Source: Lachnospiraceae bacterium
GTDB taxonomy: Bacteria; Bacillota; Clostridia; Lachnospirales; Lachnospiraceae
Length of the DNA: 8,909 nucleotides
Direction: 5' to 3'
Assembly (NCBI GenBank): GCA_003484785.1
Contig: DNAD01000059.1
Span: forward strand, 1 to 8,909
The stretch's first letter is position 1; the number at the start of each line of letters is the position of its first letter. Shown here in pieces: positions 1 through 7,289 of the stretch. The notes under the pieces were generated by a model. It did no database searches, had not been told where the DNA came from, and saw only the letters and a program-made list of their open reading frames with translations. A program made the position numbers and the translations under genes.

Positions 1-114
1 CGATTCGGCTGTGAATAGTAACGGATAGTAAACAGCTGTAAGGGTGTTCAGCTGAATGCCGCATGAACGTAAAGCAGCGTTTTTTGATGAGCGGCAGGAT
101 AACGGAGGACAGCA
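1..114. other. Non-coding leader upstream of moaC
   Basis: No convincing coding sequence is visible. All three forward frames hit stops within the first 30 bases, so at most the last few codons of an upstream gene are present and it cannot be named. The stretch holds two copies of ATAGTAA spaced ten bases apart (15-21, 25-31) and two small palindromes, ACAGCTGT (32-39) and TTCAGCTGAA (47-56), whose CAGCTG cores could pair with each other as a 6-bp stem. It ends in a strong SD, GGAGG at 104-108, six bases before the moaC ATG. A 21-codon frame at 63-128 has no SD and is not called. Confidence 0.6.
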
Positions 115-606
115 ATGGAAAACAGTGAACGTCTTACTCACATAGATGAAAAAGGAAATGCCGTAATGGTTGACGTGTCAGAAAAGAGCGAGAGCAAAAG
201 GACTGCGGAGGCAAGCGGCAGGATATATATGAGCGGAAAGGCGCTTGATGCCCTCTGCGAAGGGACTGCGCCGAAGGGGGATGTGCTGGGCTGCGCCAGA
301 GTAGCGGGAATAATGGCGGCAAAAAACACCGGCGGGCTGATCCCGCTTTGCCATCCGCTGAGGCTCTCCGCGATCGCGATAGATTTTGAAACGGATCGGG
401 ACGAATGCTCTGTAATATGCAGATGCCGGGTATCCCTGACTGACAGGACCGGAGCGGAGATGGAGGCCCTGACTGGGGTGAGTGTGGCCCTGCTTACCGT
501 TTATGATATGTTGAAGGCCGTGGATAAATCCATGGAGATCACCAATATCCGCCTTGATGAGAAGACCGGGGGGAAAAGCGGGGCATACCGAAGAAAAGGG
601 ATATAA
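115..606 (+). CDS. moaC: Cyclic pyranopterin monophosphate synthase MoaC
   Basis: MoaC works with the radical-SAM enzyme MoaA in the first stage of molybdenum cofactor synthesis, converting 3',8-cyclo-7,8-dihydro-GTP to cyclic pyranopterin monophosphate in the cytoplasm. The 163-residue length matches the family (E. coli 161). Hallmarks seen: LTHID at the N-terminus, VDVSEK (19-24), PKGDVLG with Lys54, AAKNTGGLIPLCHPL with His80, TGAEMEALTGVSVA (113-125), YDMLKAVDK with Asp131 and Lys134, and GGKSG near the C-terminus. Lys54, His80, Asp131 and Lys134 align with the E. coli catalytic residues Lys51, His77, Asp128 and Lys131, so the enzyme should be active. The start is supported by GGAGG (104-108), six bases upstream. 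No other moa/moe/mog gene lies in the window, so partners must be upstream or elsewhere. No T-tailed terminator follows; the 155-bp gap after it carries the hairpin array. Confidence 0.97.
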   Translation: MENSERLTHIDEKGNAVMVDVSEKSESKRTAEASGRIYMSGKALDALCEGTAPKGDVLGCARVAGIMAAKNTGGLIPLCHPLRLSAIAIDFETDRDECSVICRCRVSLTDRTGAEMEALTGVSVALLTVYDMLKAVDKSMEITNIRLDEKTGGKSGAYRRKGI

Positions 607-655
607 TATACTTTTATTTTGTCGGATTTTATAGTAAGATAAGAAGGGGAAACTG

Positions 656-731
656 TCCGGTTCGCTCAGGCAAACCGGAACGGCTCAATCTAAAGATTGA
701 GCCGAAGCGCACGATTTGCCATGGCAAATCG
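656..731. repeat. Three consecutive inverted repeats (hairpin array)
   Basis: Three inverted repeats are packed nearly end to end in the 155-bp gap between moaC and the GGDEF-EAL gene. Hairpin 1: TCCGGTT (656-662) with AACCGGA (673-679), plus two more pairs inside after a C/A mismatch. Hairpin 2: CGGCTCAATCT (681-691) with AGATTGAGCCG (694-704), perfect over 11 bases. Hairpin 3: a perfect 20-base palindrome at 712-731 with arms CGATTTGCCA and TGGCAAATCG. None is followed by a T-run, so they do not look like terminators. The right sides of hairpins 1 and 3 are alike (GGCAAACCGGAAC at 669-681, GGCAAATCGGCAC at 723-735), suggesting duplicated modules. They could be a dispersed intergenic repeat, a structured 5' leader of the downstream gene, or protein-binding palindromes. 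A TATAGT hexamer at 630-635 could be a -10 box upstream, but no good -35 accompanies it. Confidence 0.8.
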
Positions 732-761
732 GCACAGGGGCAGGGGAATTCGGGAGATGGT

Positions 762-3700
762 ATGCACAAGCTGAGTGAAGAACTTTTTCAAAACGCGATG
801 GATATGAGCGATACCATTGTGTTCCGATACGACTACAGGAGTGATTCCATAAGCTTCTCTCAGAATGTGGAGAAGTTTATTCCTGTTGCCCTGGTTTTAA
901 ATGCTTTTACCACAGATATCGAGATAATAGGAAAGGTCTTCCCGGAGGATACCGAGAAGGCGCTTTCCTTTTTTACAATACGCCCGGATACAGATAAGGT
1001 TAAGATGGAATATATCCGCTTCATGGATCATAAAGGGGACTATTTCTGGTACCAGCTTAAGGGAAGGCTTGATGAAAAACGTGGAAAGGATGTCCTCTAC
1101 GGGACAATAACCTACGTAGATGATGAAAAAAGGAAGCAGATCGCCGACGAGGAGAGCAGGGATCCGCTCACAAATCTGTTCAATAAAAAGGCCTTCATGG
1201 AGCAGGTAGAGGAGTATCTTAAGTCGGTTCCGGCCAATGTGATGCCCTCGCTCTTAGTAATAGATGCCGATGATTTTGATGAATGGAGCGAGCTTAACGG
1301 AAAGCTCAGCGCTGATGGTGCCCTTATTGAGATCGCCAGGGTTTTAAGACGTGACTTCAGAGGCTCTGATATTATAGGAAGGGTAAATAAAGACCGGTTT
1401 GTCGTGTTTATGAAGGGAGTAAGATACACCGGCATACTGGTGGAGCGTTCGATCGCCGTGATCCAGAACGTTAAGGAGGTCTGGGAGGATCTTTACCGTG
1501 ACGCCGGGATCTCAGTGAGCATAGGCGCGGTATACGTTAAGAACGGAGACATCTCGGCGGAGGCCCTGTTTGAAAGGGGGCTGGTAGCTTTAAGGGATGC
1601 AAAGCGTGATGAGAAGGGGAAGTTCACCCTCTATAACGAGCTGATGGAAAGGGTTGAAAAGCTTCCCGATCCTGTGCTGAGTTCACGGGAGATGGAGCTG
1701 GTTATGAACATCCTTGATCCCGTAAGCGCTTATGCATATGCGGTCAACGAGGATTACAGCATAGTTTTTCAGAATGACAGGCTCAATGAACTGTTCGGTA
1801 ACTGTGTGGGCCGATGCTGCTTCAGAAGCTATAAGAATTATGAGGAGCCGTGCCCTGACTGCCCCATAAGGCGGCTTTCAAAGGACCTGGAAACCGCAGA
1901 TTCGGATGTAGTGTTCCCGACTCTTCACCTCTCCACCCCGATGCGCTGTACAAGGATCACGCTGAGAAACGGGAAAAATATTTTTGTAAATTCATCTATC
2001 AGAGAAGACCTGGAAAAGCAGGATATACAGATAAGCGAGAGTGAGAACCGTATACGAAGCGCCATGGTCTATATGCTGGGGCTTATCTGGGACGTGGATC
2101 TTACCAGGAATACCTGTATCCGCATGAAGGAAAAGAACATAAAGAGCGTGATGGACATGCGGATCACGAATTACAAGAACCTTCGCGATTATTTTACGGA
2201 AAACGTTGTGTGCCCGGAGGACAGGGGAGAGTTCTTTGAGGCTACGGATCCCAGGTACCTGCGTCAGATCAGGAAACAGGGCATTAATCTTCTGGCAAGG
2301 GAGATAAGGCTTCTTACCATCGATGATGAATACCGCTGGTATAATATCTATACGGTCTTCATCGACGAGAAGTATCCCAGGATAATGATAATCTGCCTTG
2401 ATATAGACGAGTACAAGAAACACAGGCTCGAAGAGATGGAAACAAAGGTCAGGCACGAGATCATGATCCAGAAGAGTGAGATCATGAAGGAAATGGCCCT
2501 GGCAAATGAGCGCCATGAAAATGTCAACGAGATGGTCGGCATTCTGGTGTATGAGTACAGCGTCGCGGAAAAGGACCATTATCTCAGCCCGATGTTTGAT
2601 GAGATCTTTCCGATAAACAGAAAATATCTTTTTAACGAGTGGTCGCTGATTGAAAGCATCCGGTGTCATGAAGAGGACAGGGATAAGTTTGAGGCGTTAA
2701 AGGAAGGGATCAAAAACGGCATCAATCAGAAACAGACCTTACGGCTCTACAATAAATACAGGACGGCCGTCTGGTATACGGTGATCGTTCAGGCTCTTCT
2801 TGGGATCGACAGCAAGCCCGTTCGTTACCTCTGGACCTTCCAGGATGTTGATTCAGAGATGAGGATAAAGCAGGAGATGGAGTACCGGGCAGAGTTTGAC
2901 TCTCTCACCGGGCTTTATAACAGCGATACCTTCTATCAGAAAGTTGAGGAGCTTCTGTATTTGTGGGAGGACAGAAGGACTGCCATCATTTCCATAGATA
3001 TCGACCGGTTCAGGCTTGTTAACGACAGGTACGGGATAGAGGCCGGAAACAAGCTGATAAAGCTGGTTGGAGAGGGTATAAGAAAGTGCCTTCCGAGGGA
3101 CTGTATCGGAAAACGGTATCAGGCCGATGTGTTCAGCGCCTTCATCTGGTATGAAAAGGACAAGGACTTCATCGACTTTATGGACAACCTTAACACTATC
3201 GTTCTGAAGGACCGTGAGATCAATATGCCGGTATCGCTTGTATTCGGAATATACAAGATCACGGATAAGAGCCTTCCGATACGGCTGATGTGTGACAGGG
3301 CCCGGGCCGTTAAGAAGCAGATCAAGGGTTCGATGCTGTCAAATTATGCGGTCTATGATGATGAGATAAGGCTGCAGCTGAGGGAGCAGCAGGAGATAGA
3401 GGCACAGATGGAGGCGGCCCTTCGCAACCGCGAATTTGTAATGTACCTCCAGCCTCAGATAAACATTGCCGATGAGACCCTGCACGGCGCGGAGGCCTTA
3501 GTAAGATGGGTTCATCCCACAAGGGGGGTCATCACTCCGGCACAGTTCATCCCGCTCTTTGAGAACAACGGCTTTATAATGAAGCTTGACCGCTACATGT
3601 GGGAGGAGGCCTGCTCCTATTTGCGCAGGCTCAAGAAAAAGGGGTACGATATACCGATCTCGGTGAATGTGTCAAGGCTTAATATCGGCGAGGTGGATAT

Positions 3701-4163
3701 CCCGGGGATACTTGACAGGCTTACCAAAAAATACAGGATAGACAAGCAGCGGGTGGAGGTTGAGATAACCGAGAACCTGTTCATAGATGATGCCCAGGAA
3801 CTGTTTAAGGAGATGGAGCAGCTTCGGGAAAGAGGCTATAAGGTCCTCATGGACGATTTCGGCTCGGGCTATTCCTCCCTTAACATGTTAAGAAAGGCGC
3901 CTGTTGACATCATTAAGATAGACCGCTTCTTCCTTGACGAGATAATGGCAACGGAACGCGGAAAGATCATAGTGGAGGCTTCCGTGAGAATGGCTAAGCA
4001 GCTGGGCCTTAAGGTGATCGCGGAAGGCGTCGAGACAAAGGAACAGCTGGATTTCCTGAGGGAGATAGAATGTGATATCGCCCAGGGCTTTTACTACTCA
4101 AAGCCGGTTCCGGTCGAGGAGTTTGAAAAGCTTATCAGTGAGAAATGGAAAAGCAATAAATAA
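762..4163 (+). CDS. Multi-PAS GGDEF-EAL protein, probable c-di-GMP phosphodiesterase
   Basis: A 1133-residue soluble protein with no signal peptide or membrane segment. Approximate order: PAS (10-125), GGDEF 1 (133-290), Cys-rich PAS (315-420), PAS-like (430-555), coiled coil (555-595), PAS-like (595-705), GGDEF 2 (713-870), EAL (885-1130). The signature of GGDEF 1 is NKDRF (209-213) and of GGDEF 2 is QADVF (787-791). Both lose the acidic fourth residue needed for cyclase activity, though GGDEF 1 keeps an RxxD inhibitory-site motif (Arg200-Asp203). The EAL domain keeps its catalytic set: EAL at 911-913, Asn969, EITEN (1001-1005), Asp1031-Asp1032 with an intact DDFGSGYSS loop, Lys1052, Asp1054, Glu1088 and Gln1108. 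Net activity is therefore inferred to be c-di-GMP hydrolysis to pGpG, with the GGDEF domains acting as GTP or c-di-GMP sensing modules. Cys348, 352, 353, 364 and 367 form a cluster in the second PAS domain. GGGAG (752-756) lies five bases before the ATG, and no other in-frame ATG follows the stop at 699-701. Confidence 0.93.
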   Translation: MHKLSEELFQNAMDMSDTIVFRYDYRSDSISFSQNVEKFIPVALVLNAFTTDIEIIGKVFPEDTEKALSFFTIRPDTDKVKMEYIRFMDHKGDYFWYQLKGRLDEKRGKDVLYGTITYVDDEKRKQIADEESRDPLTNLFNKKAFMEQVEEYLKSVPANVMPSLLVIDADDFDEWSELNGKLSADGALIEIARVLRRDFRGSDIIGRVNKDRFVVFMKGVRYTGILVERSIAVIQNVKEVWEDLYRDAGISVSIGAVYVKNGDISAEALFERGLVALRDAKRDEKGKFTLYNELMERVEKLPDPVLSSREMELVMNILDPVSAYAYAVNEDYSIVFQNDRLNELFGNCVGRCCFRSYKNYEEPCPDCPIRRLSKDLETADSDVVFPTLHLSTPMRCTRITLRNGKNIFVNSSIREDLEKQDIQISESENRIRSAMVYMLGLIWDVDLTRNTCIRMKEKNIKSVMDMRITNYKNLRDYFTENVVCPEDRGEFFEATDPRYLRQIRKQGINLLAREIRLLTIDDEYRWYNIYTVFIDEKYPRIMIICLDIDEYKKHRLEEMETKVRHEIMIQKSEIMKEMALANERHENVNEMVGILVYEYSVAEKDHYLSPMFDEIFPINRKYLFNEWSLIESIRCHEEDRDKFEALKEGIKNGINQKQTLRLYNKYRTAVWYTVIVQALLGIDSKPVRYLWTFQDVDSEMRIKQEMEYRAEFDSLTGLYNSDTFYQKVEELLYLWEDRRTAIISIDIDRFRLVNDRYGIEAGNKLIKLVGEGIRKCLPRDCIGKRYQADVFSAFIWYEKDKDFIDFMDNLNTIVLKDREINMPVSLVFGIYKITDKSLPIRLMCDRARAVKKQIKGSMLSNYAVYDDEIRLQLREQQEIEAQMEAALRNREFVMYLQPQINIADETLHGAEALVRWVHPTRGVITPAQFIPLFENNGFIMKLDRYMWEEACSYLRRLKKKGYDIPISVNVSRLNIGEVDIPGILDRLTKKYRIDKQRVEVEITENLFIDDAQELFKEMEQLRERGYKVLMDDFGSGYSSLNMLRKAPVDIIKIDRFFLDEIMATERGKIIVEASVRMAKQLGLKVIAEGVETKEQLDFLREIECDIAQGFYYSKPVPVEEFEKLISEKWKSNK

Positions 4164-4196
4164 CGTTTGATATTTTAAAAATAATGTTGTACAAAG

Positions 4197-4223
4197 ATCA
4201 GGGGTTGTCAGCCCCTGATTTTT
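4197..4223 (+). terminator. Rho-independent terminator of the GGDEF-EAL gene
   Basis: Stem ATCAGGGG (4197-4204) pairs perfectly with CCCCTGAT (4212-4219) around a 7-base loop and runs into five T residues (4219-4223). It lies 33 bases after the TAA stop of the signalling gene. On the opposite strand the hairpin has no good T-run, so it serves the + strand. Confidence 0.9.
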
Positions 4224-4238
4224 GTGAGTACGGGTGAG

Positions 4239-4278
4239 AGGCTCTCCAAACTTTGAGCAGGATGGAGGGCCTTTTTTT
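4239..4278 (+). terminator. Second tandem Rho-independent terminator
   Basis: AGGCTCTCCA (4239-4248) pairs with TGGAGGGCCT (4263-4272) over ten bases with a single G-U wobble and a 14-base loop, followed directly by seven T residues (4272-4278). It starts 16 bases after the first terminator ends. No gene lies between the two, so it either backs up the first or ends a very short transcript. Confidence 0.8.
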
Positions 4279-4318
4279 ATGCATAGTCCCGAAATCACGC
4301 TTTTGAAGCAGTTTGCCC

Positions 4319-4347
4319 TTGATTTTGAACGACGCATCATTTATAGT
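4319..4347 (+). promoter_or_regulatory. Sigma-A-type promoter for comM-dprA
   Basis: TTGATT (4319-4324) and TATAGT (4342-4347) are separated by 17 bases, close to the housekeeping consensus. It sits just after the double terminator and ahead of the first gene of the comM-dprA pair. Transcription would start near 4354 and give a leader of about 160 nt. Within that leader only a short CCGC-TT-GCGG palindrome (4361-4370) and a repeated TGACGG (4384-4389, 4394-4399) stand out; no known riboswitch class is recognised. Confidence 0.65.
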
Positions 4348-4503
4348 GCATCAAAAGTTACCGCTTGCGGGTCATGGCGGAAATGACGGTCACTGACGGG
4401 GGATGGTTACAGGCAGCGGACGGTATTTTCGTAATGAAGCCGAAAAGCCCGTGAATGGTAAAGAAAAACACAAGGAACCGGTAAGGCAGAAGCGGGAACA
4501 GAC

Positions 4504-4508
4504 GGAGG
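4504..4508 (+). promoter_or_regulatory. Ribosome binding site that fixes the comM start
   Basis: GGAGG lies five bases before the ATG at 4514. The reading frame is open back to an ATG at 4403, but that one has only a G-run one base away. Family alignment also places the first conserved residues right after 4514, so this SD decides the start. Confidence 0.85.
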
Positions 4509-4513
4509 TATGG

Positions 4514-6025
4514 ATGGTAAGTTGTGTATTGTCGGGCGGAATAAGAGGGATAGAGAGCTTCATGGTGCGGGTGGAGGCGGATATATCAGAGGGAATGCCG
4601 CTCTTTGAGCTGGTCGGATATCTGGGAAGTGAGGTAAAGGAAGCCAGGGAGAGGGTAAAGACCGCGCTTAAGAATTCCGGGATATCGCTGCCGGTAAAGC
4701 ACCTTACCGTGAATCTGGCACCGGCGGATATACGCAAGTCGGGCACAGGTTATGACATGCCCATGGCGGTGGCTGTCCTTCATGCAATGAAGGAGATCCC
4801 CCAGGAGTGTATTGAAAATACCCTCTTTGCCGGAGAGCTTATGCTTTCGGGAGAATTTGCGGGTATCAACGGGATACTGCCCATAGCTCTTAAGGCAAGG
4901 CAGGAGGGGATTAAAAGGCTTATCGTGCCGAAGGAAAATGCCGGGGAGGCCTGTGTGGTGGATGGCATAAAGGTATACGGGACAAGGGATCTTTCCGAGC
5001 TGGTGGGGTTTCTTCGCGGGGAAACAGAGATAGCCTGCGAGGAGGAGTTTGCGATCCCGGAATACGAAGATGATAGTATAGATCTCAAATATGTCAACGG
5101 GCAGAAGCTTGCAAGAAGGGGCATAGAGATCGCCGCTGCCGGGATGCATAATATCCTGATGGTAGGCCCGCCGGGCGCCGGAAAGTCCATGCTCTCGAAG
5201 TGCATTCCCACCATCCTCCCCAGGCTTTCAAGAGAGGAATGCCTGGAGGTCTCATCGATCTACAGCGTGGCAGGGGCTCTTAATAACAAAAGGGTCATGA
5301 ACAGCAGGCCTTTCATGTCACCCCATCATACAGTCACCGAGGTGGGAATGACCGGAGGGGGAGTCGGAATGCGGCCGGGCTGTATCTCGCTGGCGCACAG
5401 GGGCGTTCTTTTCCTGGATGAGATGCCCGAGTTTTCAAGAAATGCTCTTGAAAGTCTGAGACAGCCTCTTGAGGACAGGCGGATCAATCTTGCCAGGTTC
5501 AGGGGGAGTCTGTCCTATCCCGCGGATTTTATGCTCGTGGGGGCGATGAATCCCTGCCCCTGCGGGGCCTTTCCGGATCTGAGCAGATGCTCCTGCAGTG
5601 CCGCTGAGATAAAAAGATATGCCGACAGGCTTTCAAAGCCCCTGCTTGACCGGATCGACATATGCATAAACGTGGAAAAGCTGGATTATCGTGATATGTT
5701 CGATAAAAAGGAAAATGAAAGCTCAAAGACTGTCAGGGAGAGGGTGAAAAAGGCCCAGGAGATACAGCGGGAAAGATATAAGGACAGGGAGGGTGTATTC
5801 TTTAACTCTGCCATGAGCGCGGCCGACATCAAAGCCTTCTGTGTACTTAGGCCGAAGGAGGAGGCCTTCCTTCTGAAAATGGCTGAAGGCCTTGGCGTTT
5901 CGGCCAGGTCTTACCATAAGATACTGAGGGTGGCAAGAACTATAGCGGATCTTTCGGGAGAGCAGGAGATTTCCATGGAGGCGCTGACTGAAGCCATCCA
6001 CTATAACCGTATATATGGAGCGTAG
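4514..6025 (+). CDS. comM: ComM/YifB-family AAA+ ATPase (Mg-chelatase-like)
   Basis: 503 residues, the usual family size. ComM in Vibrio is a hexameric helicase that drives branch migration as transforming single-stranded DNA is integrated; the clostridial YifB role is inferred from this. Domains: an N-terminal S5/Lon-like ChlI domain (about 1-160, beginning VLSGGIRGIESFMV), the AAA+ Mg-chelatase core (about 190-395) and a C-terminal helical domain (about 400-500). Walker A is GPPGAGKS with Lys224; Walker B is VLFLDE with Asp302-Glu303; LLDRID provides the arginine region. Cys348, Cys350, Cys359 and Cys361 form a CxC-x8-CxC pattern in the NPCPCG segment, a plausible metal site typical of the family. 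The HHTVTEVGMTGGG segment departs slightly from the common HHT-x-ALIGGG form. Translation from 4403 would add 37 polar residues with no family counterpart. First gene of a pair with dprA. Confidence 0.95.
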   Translation: MVSCVLSGGIRGIESFMVRVEADISEGMPLFELVGYLGSEVKEARERVKTALKNSGISLPVKHLTVNLAPADIRKSGTGYDMPMAVAVLHAMKEIPQECIENTLFAGELMLSGEFAGINGILPIALKARQEGIKRLIVPKENAGEACVVDGIKVYGTRDLSELVGFLRGETEIACEEEFAIPEYEDDSIDLKYVNGQKLARRGIEIAAAGMHNILMVGPPGAGKSMLSKCIPTILPRLSREECLEVSSIYSVAGALNNKRVMNSRPFMSPHHTVTEVGMTGGGVGMRPGCISLAHRGVLFLDEMPEFSRNALESLRQPLEDRRINLARFRGSLSYPADFMLVGAMNPCPCGAFPDLSRCSCSAAEIKRYADRLSKPLLDRIDICINVEKLDYRDMFDKKENESSKTVRERVKKAQEIQRERYKDREGVFFNSAMSAADIKAFCVLRPKEEAFLLKMAEGLGVSARSYHKILRVARTIADLSGEQEISMEALTEAIHYNRIYGA

Positions 6026-6032
6026 AAGGCTT

Positions 6033-7199
6033 ATGAGAAATGATGATATTTTATATGATTTCTGGTGGGCCTGCATCGGAGGAGGCTACAGCATGCCCCT
6101 TTGCAGGCTGGCCATGGAGGCAGGCTCGGCAAGACATATATACGAAATGAAGGAAAAGAGTCTTTTTAAGCTTAAGGGTGTGACAGAAAGATGCGCGGCG
6201 ATGATAAAAAAGCACAGGGAGGAGTTTGATATTGAGACTGAATATGAAAAGAGCCTTAAAAAGGGCATACGCTTCATTCCATATCATTCGTCCTCCTTTC
6301 CGGAAAGGCTGAGAAGGATAAGCGGCCATCCCTTCGCGATCTTCGTAAAGGGTGAGGTCCCTTTGGATGACAGACCCTCGGTTGCGCTGATCGGGGCCAG
6401 GAATTGCTCGGAATACGGAAGGAAAGTGGCCTCAATGCTGGGAGAAAGCCTTGCCGAAAGAGGGATACCGGTAGTCAGCGGAATGGCCTATGGAATTGAC
6501 GGAACCGCGCAGATGGCCTGCCTGAAGGCGGGAGGGCTTTCCTACGGCGTGCTTGGGTCTGGGGTGGACGTCTGTTACCCCGAGGCAAACAGAGAGATCT
6601 ACGACAGGCTGTGCCTGCAGGGAGGCGTTATTTCGGAATACGGACCTCAGACGATGCCGAGGGCCTGCCTTTTTCCGGCTAGGAACAGGCTGATAGCCGG
6701 CCTCAGCGATCTGGTGGTGGTCGTGGAGGCAAGGGCCAGATCGGGTACCGGTATCACGGTGGACATGGCCCTTGATCAGGGCAAGGATGTGGCGGTGATA
6801 CCCGGGCGGATAACGGATCCCTTAAGCGAGGGCTGTATAAGGCTCTGGAAACAGGGAGCGATACCGGTTTCCTCGGTGGAGGATATCATTGACTTACTCG
6901 AAGAAAAGTACGGAAAACTATCAGAGAGAGGGAAAACGGAGGAGACTTCGGATACCATTAAGAGAGGTGATGAAAAAGGGGAAGGCGTGAGAAAATCCGG
7001 AAAAACAAACGGAGGAAAATATGTGCCTTCCGAAAATGAGGCAAGGGTGCTTGAAACACTGGATTATTACGCAAAGAGCACGGAAATTCTCTGTGAGGAG
7101 AGCGGTCTTGATATCCTGGAGTTCATGAGGGCTGTAATGATGCTGATGGCCGGGGGCTTTGCAAAAGAGCTGGGTAAAGGTTATTACGTAAAAATCTGA
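6033..7199 (+). CDS. dprA: DNA-processing protein DprA (Smf)
   Basis: DprA binds incoming single-stranded DNA in the cytoplasm and loads RecA onto it during natural transformation; it is also widely kept in bacteria not known to be competent. From 6033 it has 388 residues: an N-terminal SAM-like helical region (1-75), a Rossmann-fold core (about 100-290), a charged, Lys/Glu/Gly/Ser-rich linker (about 291-328) and a C-terminal winged-helix DML1-like domain (330-388). Core motifs: SGMAYGID (149-156), GSGVDVCYP, FPARNRLIAGLS (from Phe214) and EARARSGTGIT (from Glu232), all family hallmarks, with Tyr153 where Arg is common. Start choice: ATG 6033 has GGAG 12 bases upstream or AGAAGG 3 bases upstream and fits the family N-terminus. 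ATG 6015, in frame and overlapping comM by 11 bases, lacks an SD. Either way it is translationally close to comM and probably co-transcribed. No terminator follows. Confidence 0.95.
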   Translation: MRNDDILYDFWWACIGGGYSMPLCRLAMEAGSARHIYEMKEKSLFKLKGVTERCAAMIKKHREEFDIETEYEKSLKKGIRFIPYHSSSFPERLRRISGHPFAIFVKGEVPLDDRPSVALIGARNCSEYGRKVASMLGESLAERGIPVVSGMAYGIDGTAQMACLKAGGLSYGVLGSGVDVCYPEANREIYDRLCLQGGVISEYGPQTMPRACLFPARNRLIAGLSDLVVVVEARARSGTGITVDMALDQGKDVAVIPGRITDPLSEGCIRLWKQGAIPVSSVEDIIDLLEEKYGKLSERGKTEETSDTIKRGDEKGEGVRKSGKTNGGKYVPSENEARVLETLDYYAKSTEILCEESGLDILEFMRAVMMLMAGGFAKELGKGYYVKI

Positions 7200-7218
7200 C
7201 AGTGCTTTCATTCATGTA

Positions 7219-7289
7219 TCCTGTTCCTTATACTTGACTTGCAAAGCAGATTAGGTGTATATTGATTTTCAGCTTTTTCAGGAACAGGA
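7219..7289 (+). promoter_or_regulatory. Inverted repeat spanning the topA promoter and SD
   Basis: TCCTGTTCCT (7219-7228) and AGGAACAGGA (7280-7289) are perfect ten-base reverse complements, 51 bases apart. The right arm contains most of the topA SD (CAGGAG, 7285-7290), and the predicted topA promoter lies between the arms. RNA read through from dprA would carry both arms and could hide the SD; RNA started from the internal promoter (about 7270) would carry only the right arm. This is inferred from sequence alone. Confidence 0.5.
7234..7263 (+). promoter_or_regulatory. Sigma-A-type promoter for topA
   Basis: TTGACT (7234-7239) and TATATT (7258-7263) are 18 bases apart, a good housekeeping match. 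Transcription would begin near 7270, giving a leader of about 30 nt with the SD well placed before the ATG at 7300. Confidence 0.65.

Noticed and set aside
63..128. 21-codon frame overlapping the moaC start
   Set aside because: No SD, overlaps the strong moaC SD and start, and has no recognisable features.
602..607. TATAAT hexamer overlapping the moaC stop as a -10 box
   Set aside because: No acceptable -35 element at 16-18 bases upstream; likely chance in an AT-rich gene end.
656..731. Terminator for moaC
   Set aside because: None of the three hairpins is followed by a T-run, so intrinsic termination is not supported.
660..750. Possible c-di-GMP-I (GEMM) riboswitch upstream of the GGDEF-EAL gene, suggested by AGGCAAACC near 668-676
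   Set aside because: The rest of the aptamer is absent: no GACGCAAAGCC core, no GGUAGGUAGCGGGGUUACC segment, and the helices present are simple perfect inverted repeats with a different layout.
1992..2669. 225-codon open frame on the minus strand
   Set aside because: It lies wholly inside the PAS region of the signalling gene, has no recognisable family features, and is a frame shadow.
4167..4187. TTGATA/TAATGT pair after the signalling gene as a promoter
   Set aside because: Spacing is only about nine bases, too short for a sigma-A promoter.
4586..5149. 187-codon open frame on the minus strand inside comM
   Set aside because: Shadow of the comM coding frame; the + strand protein is clearly homologous to a known family throughout.
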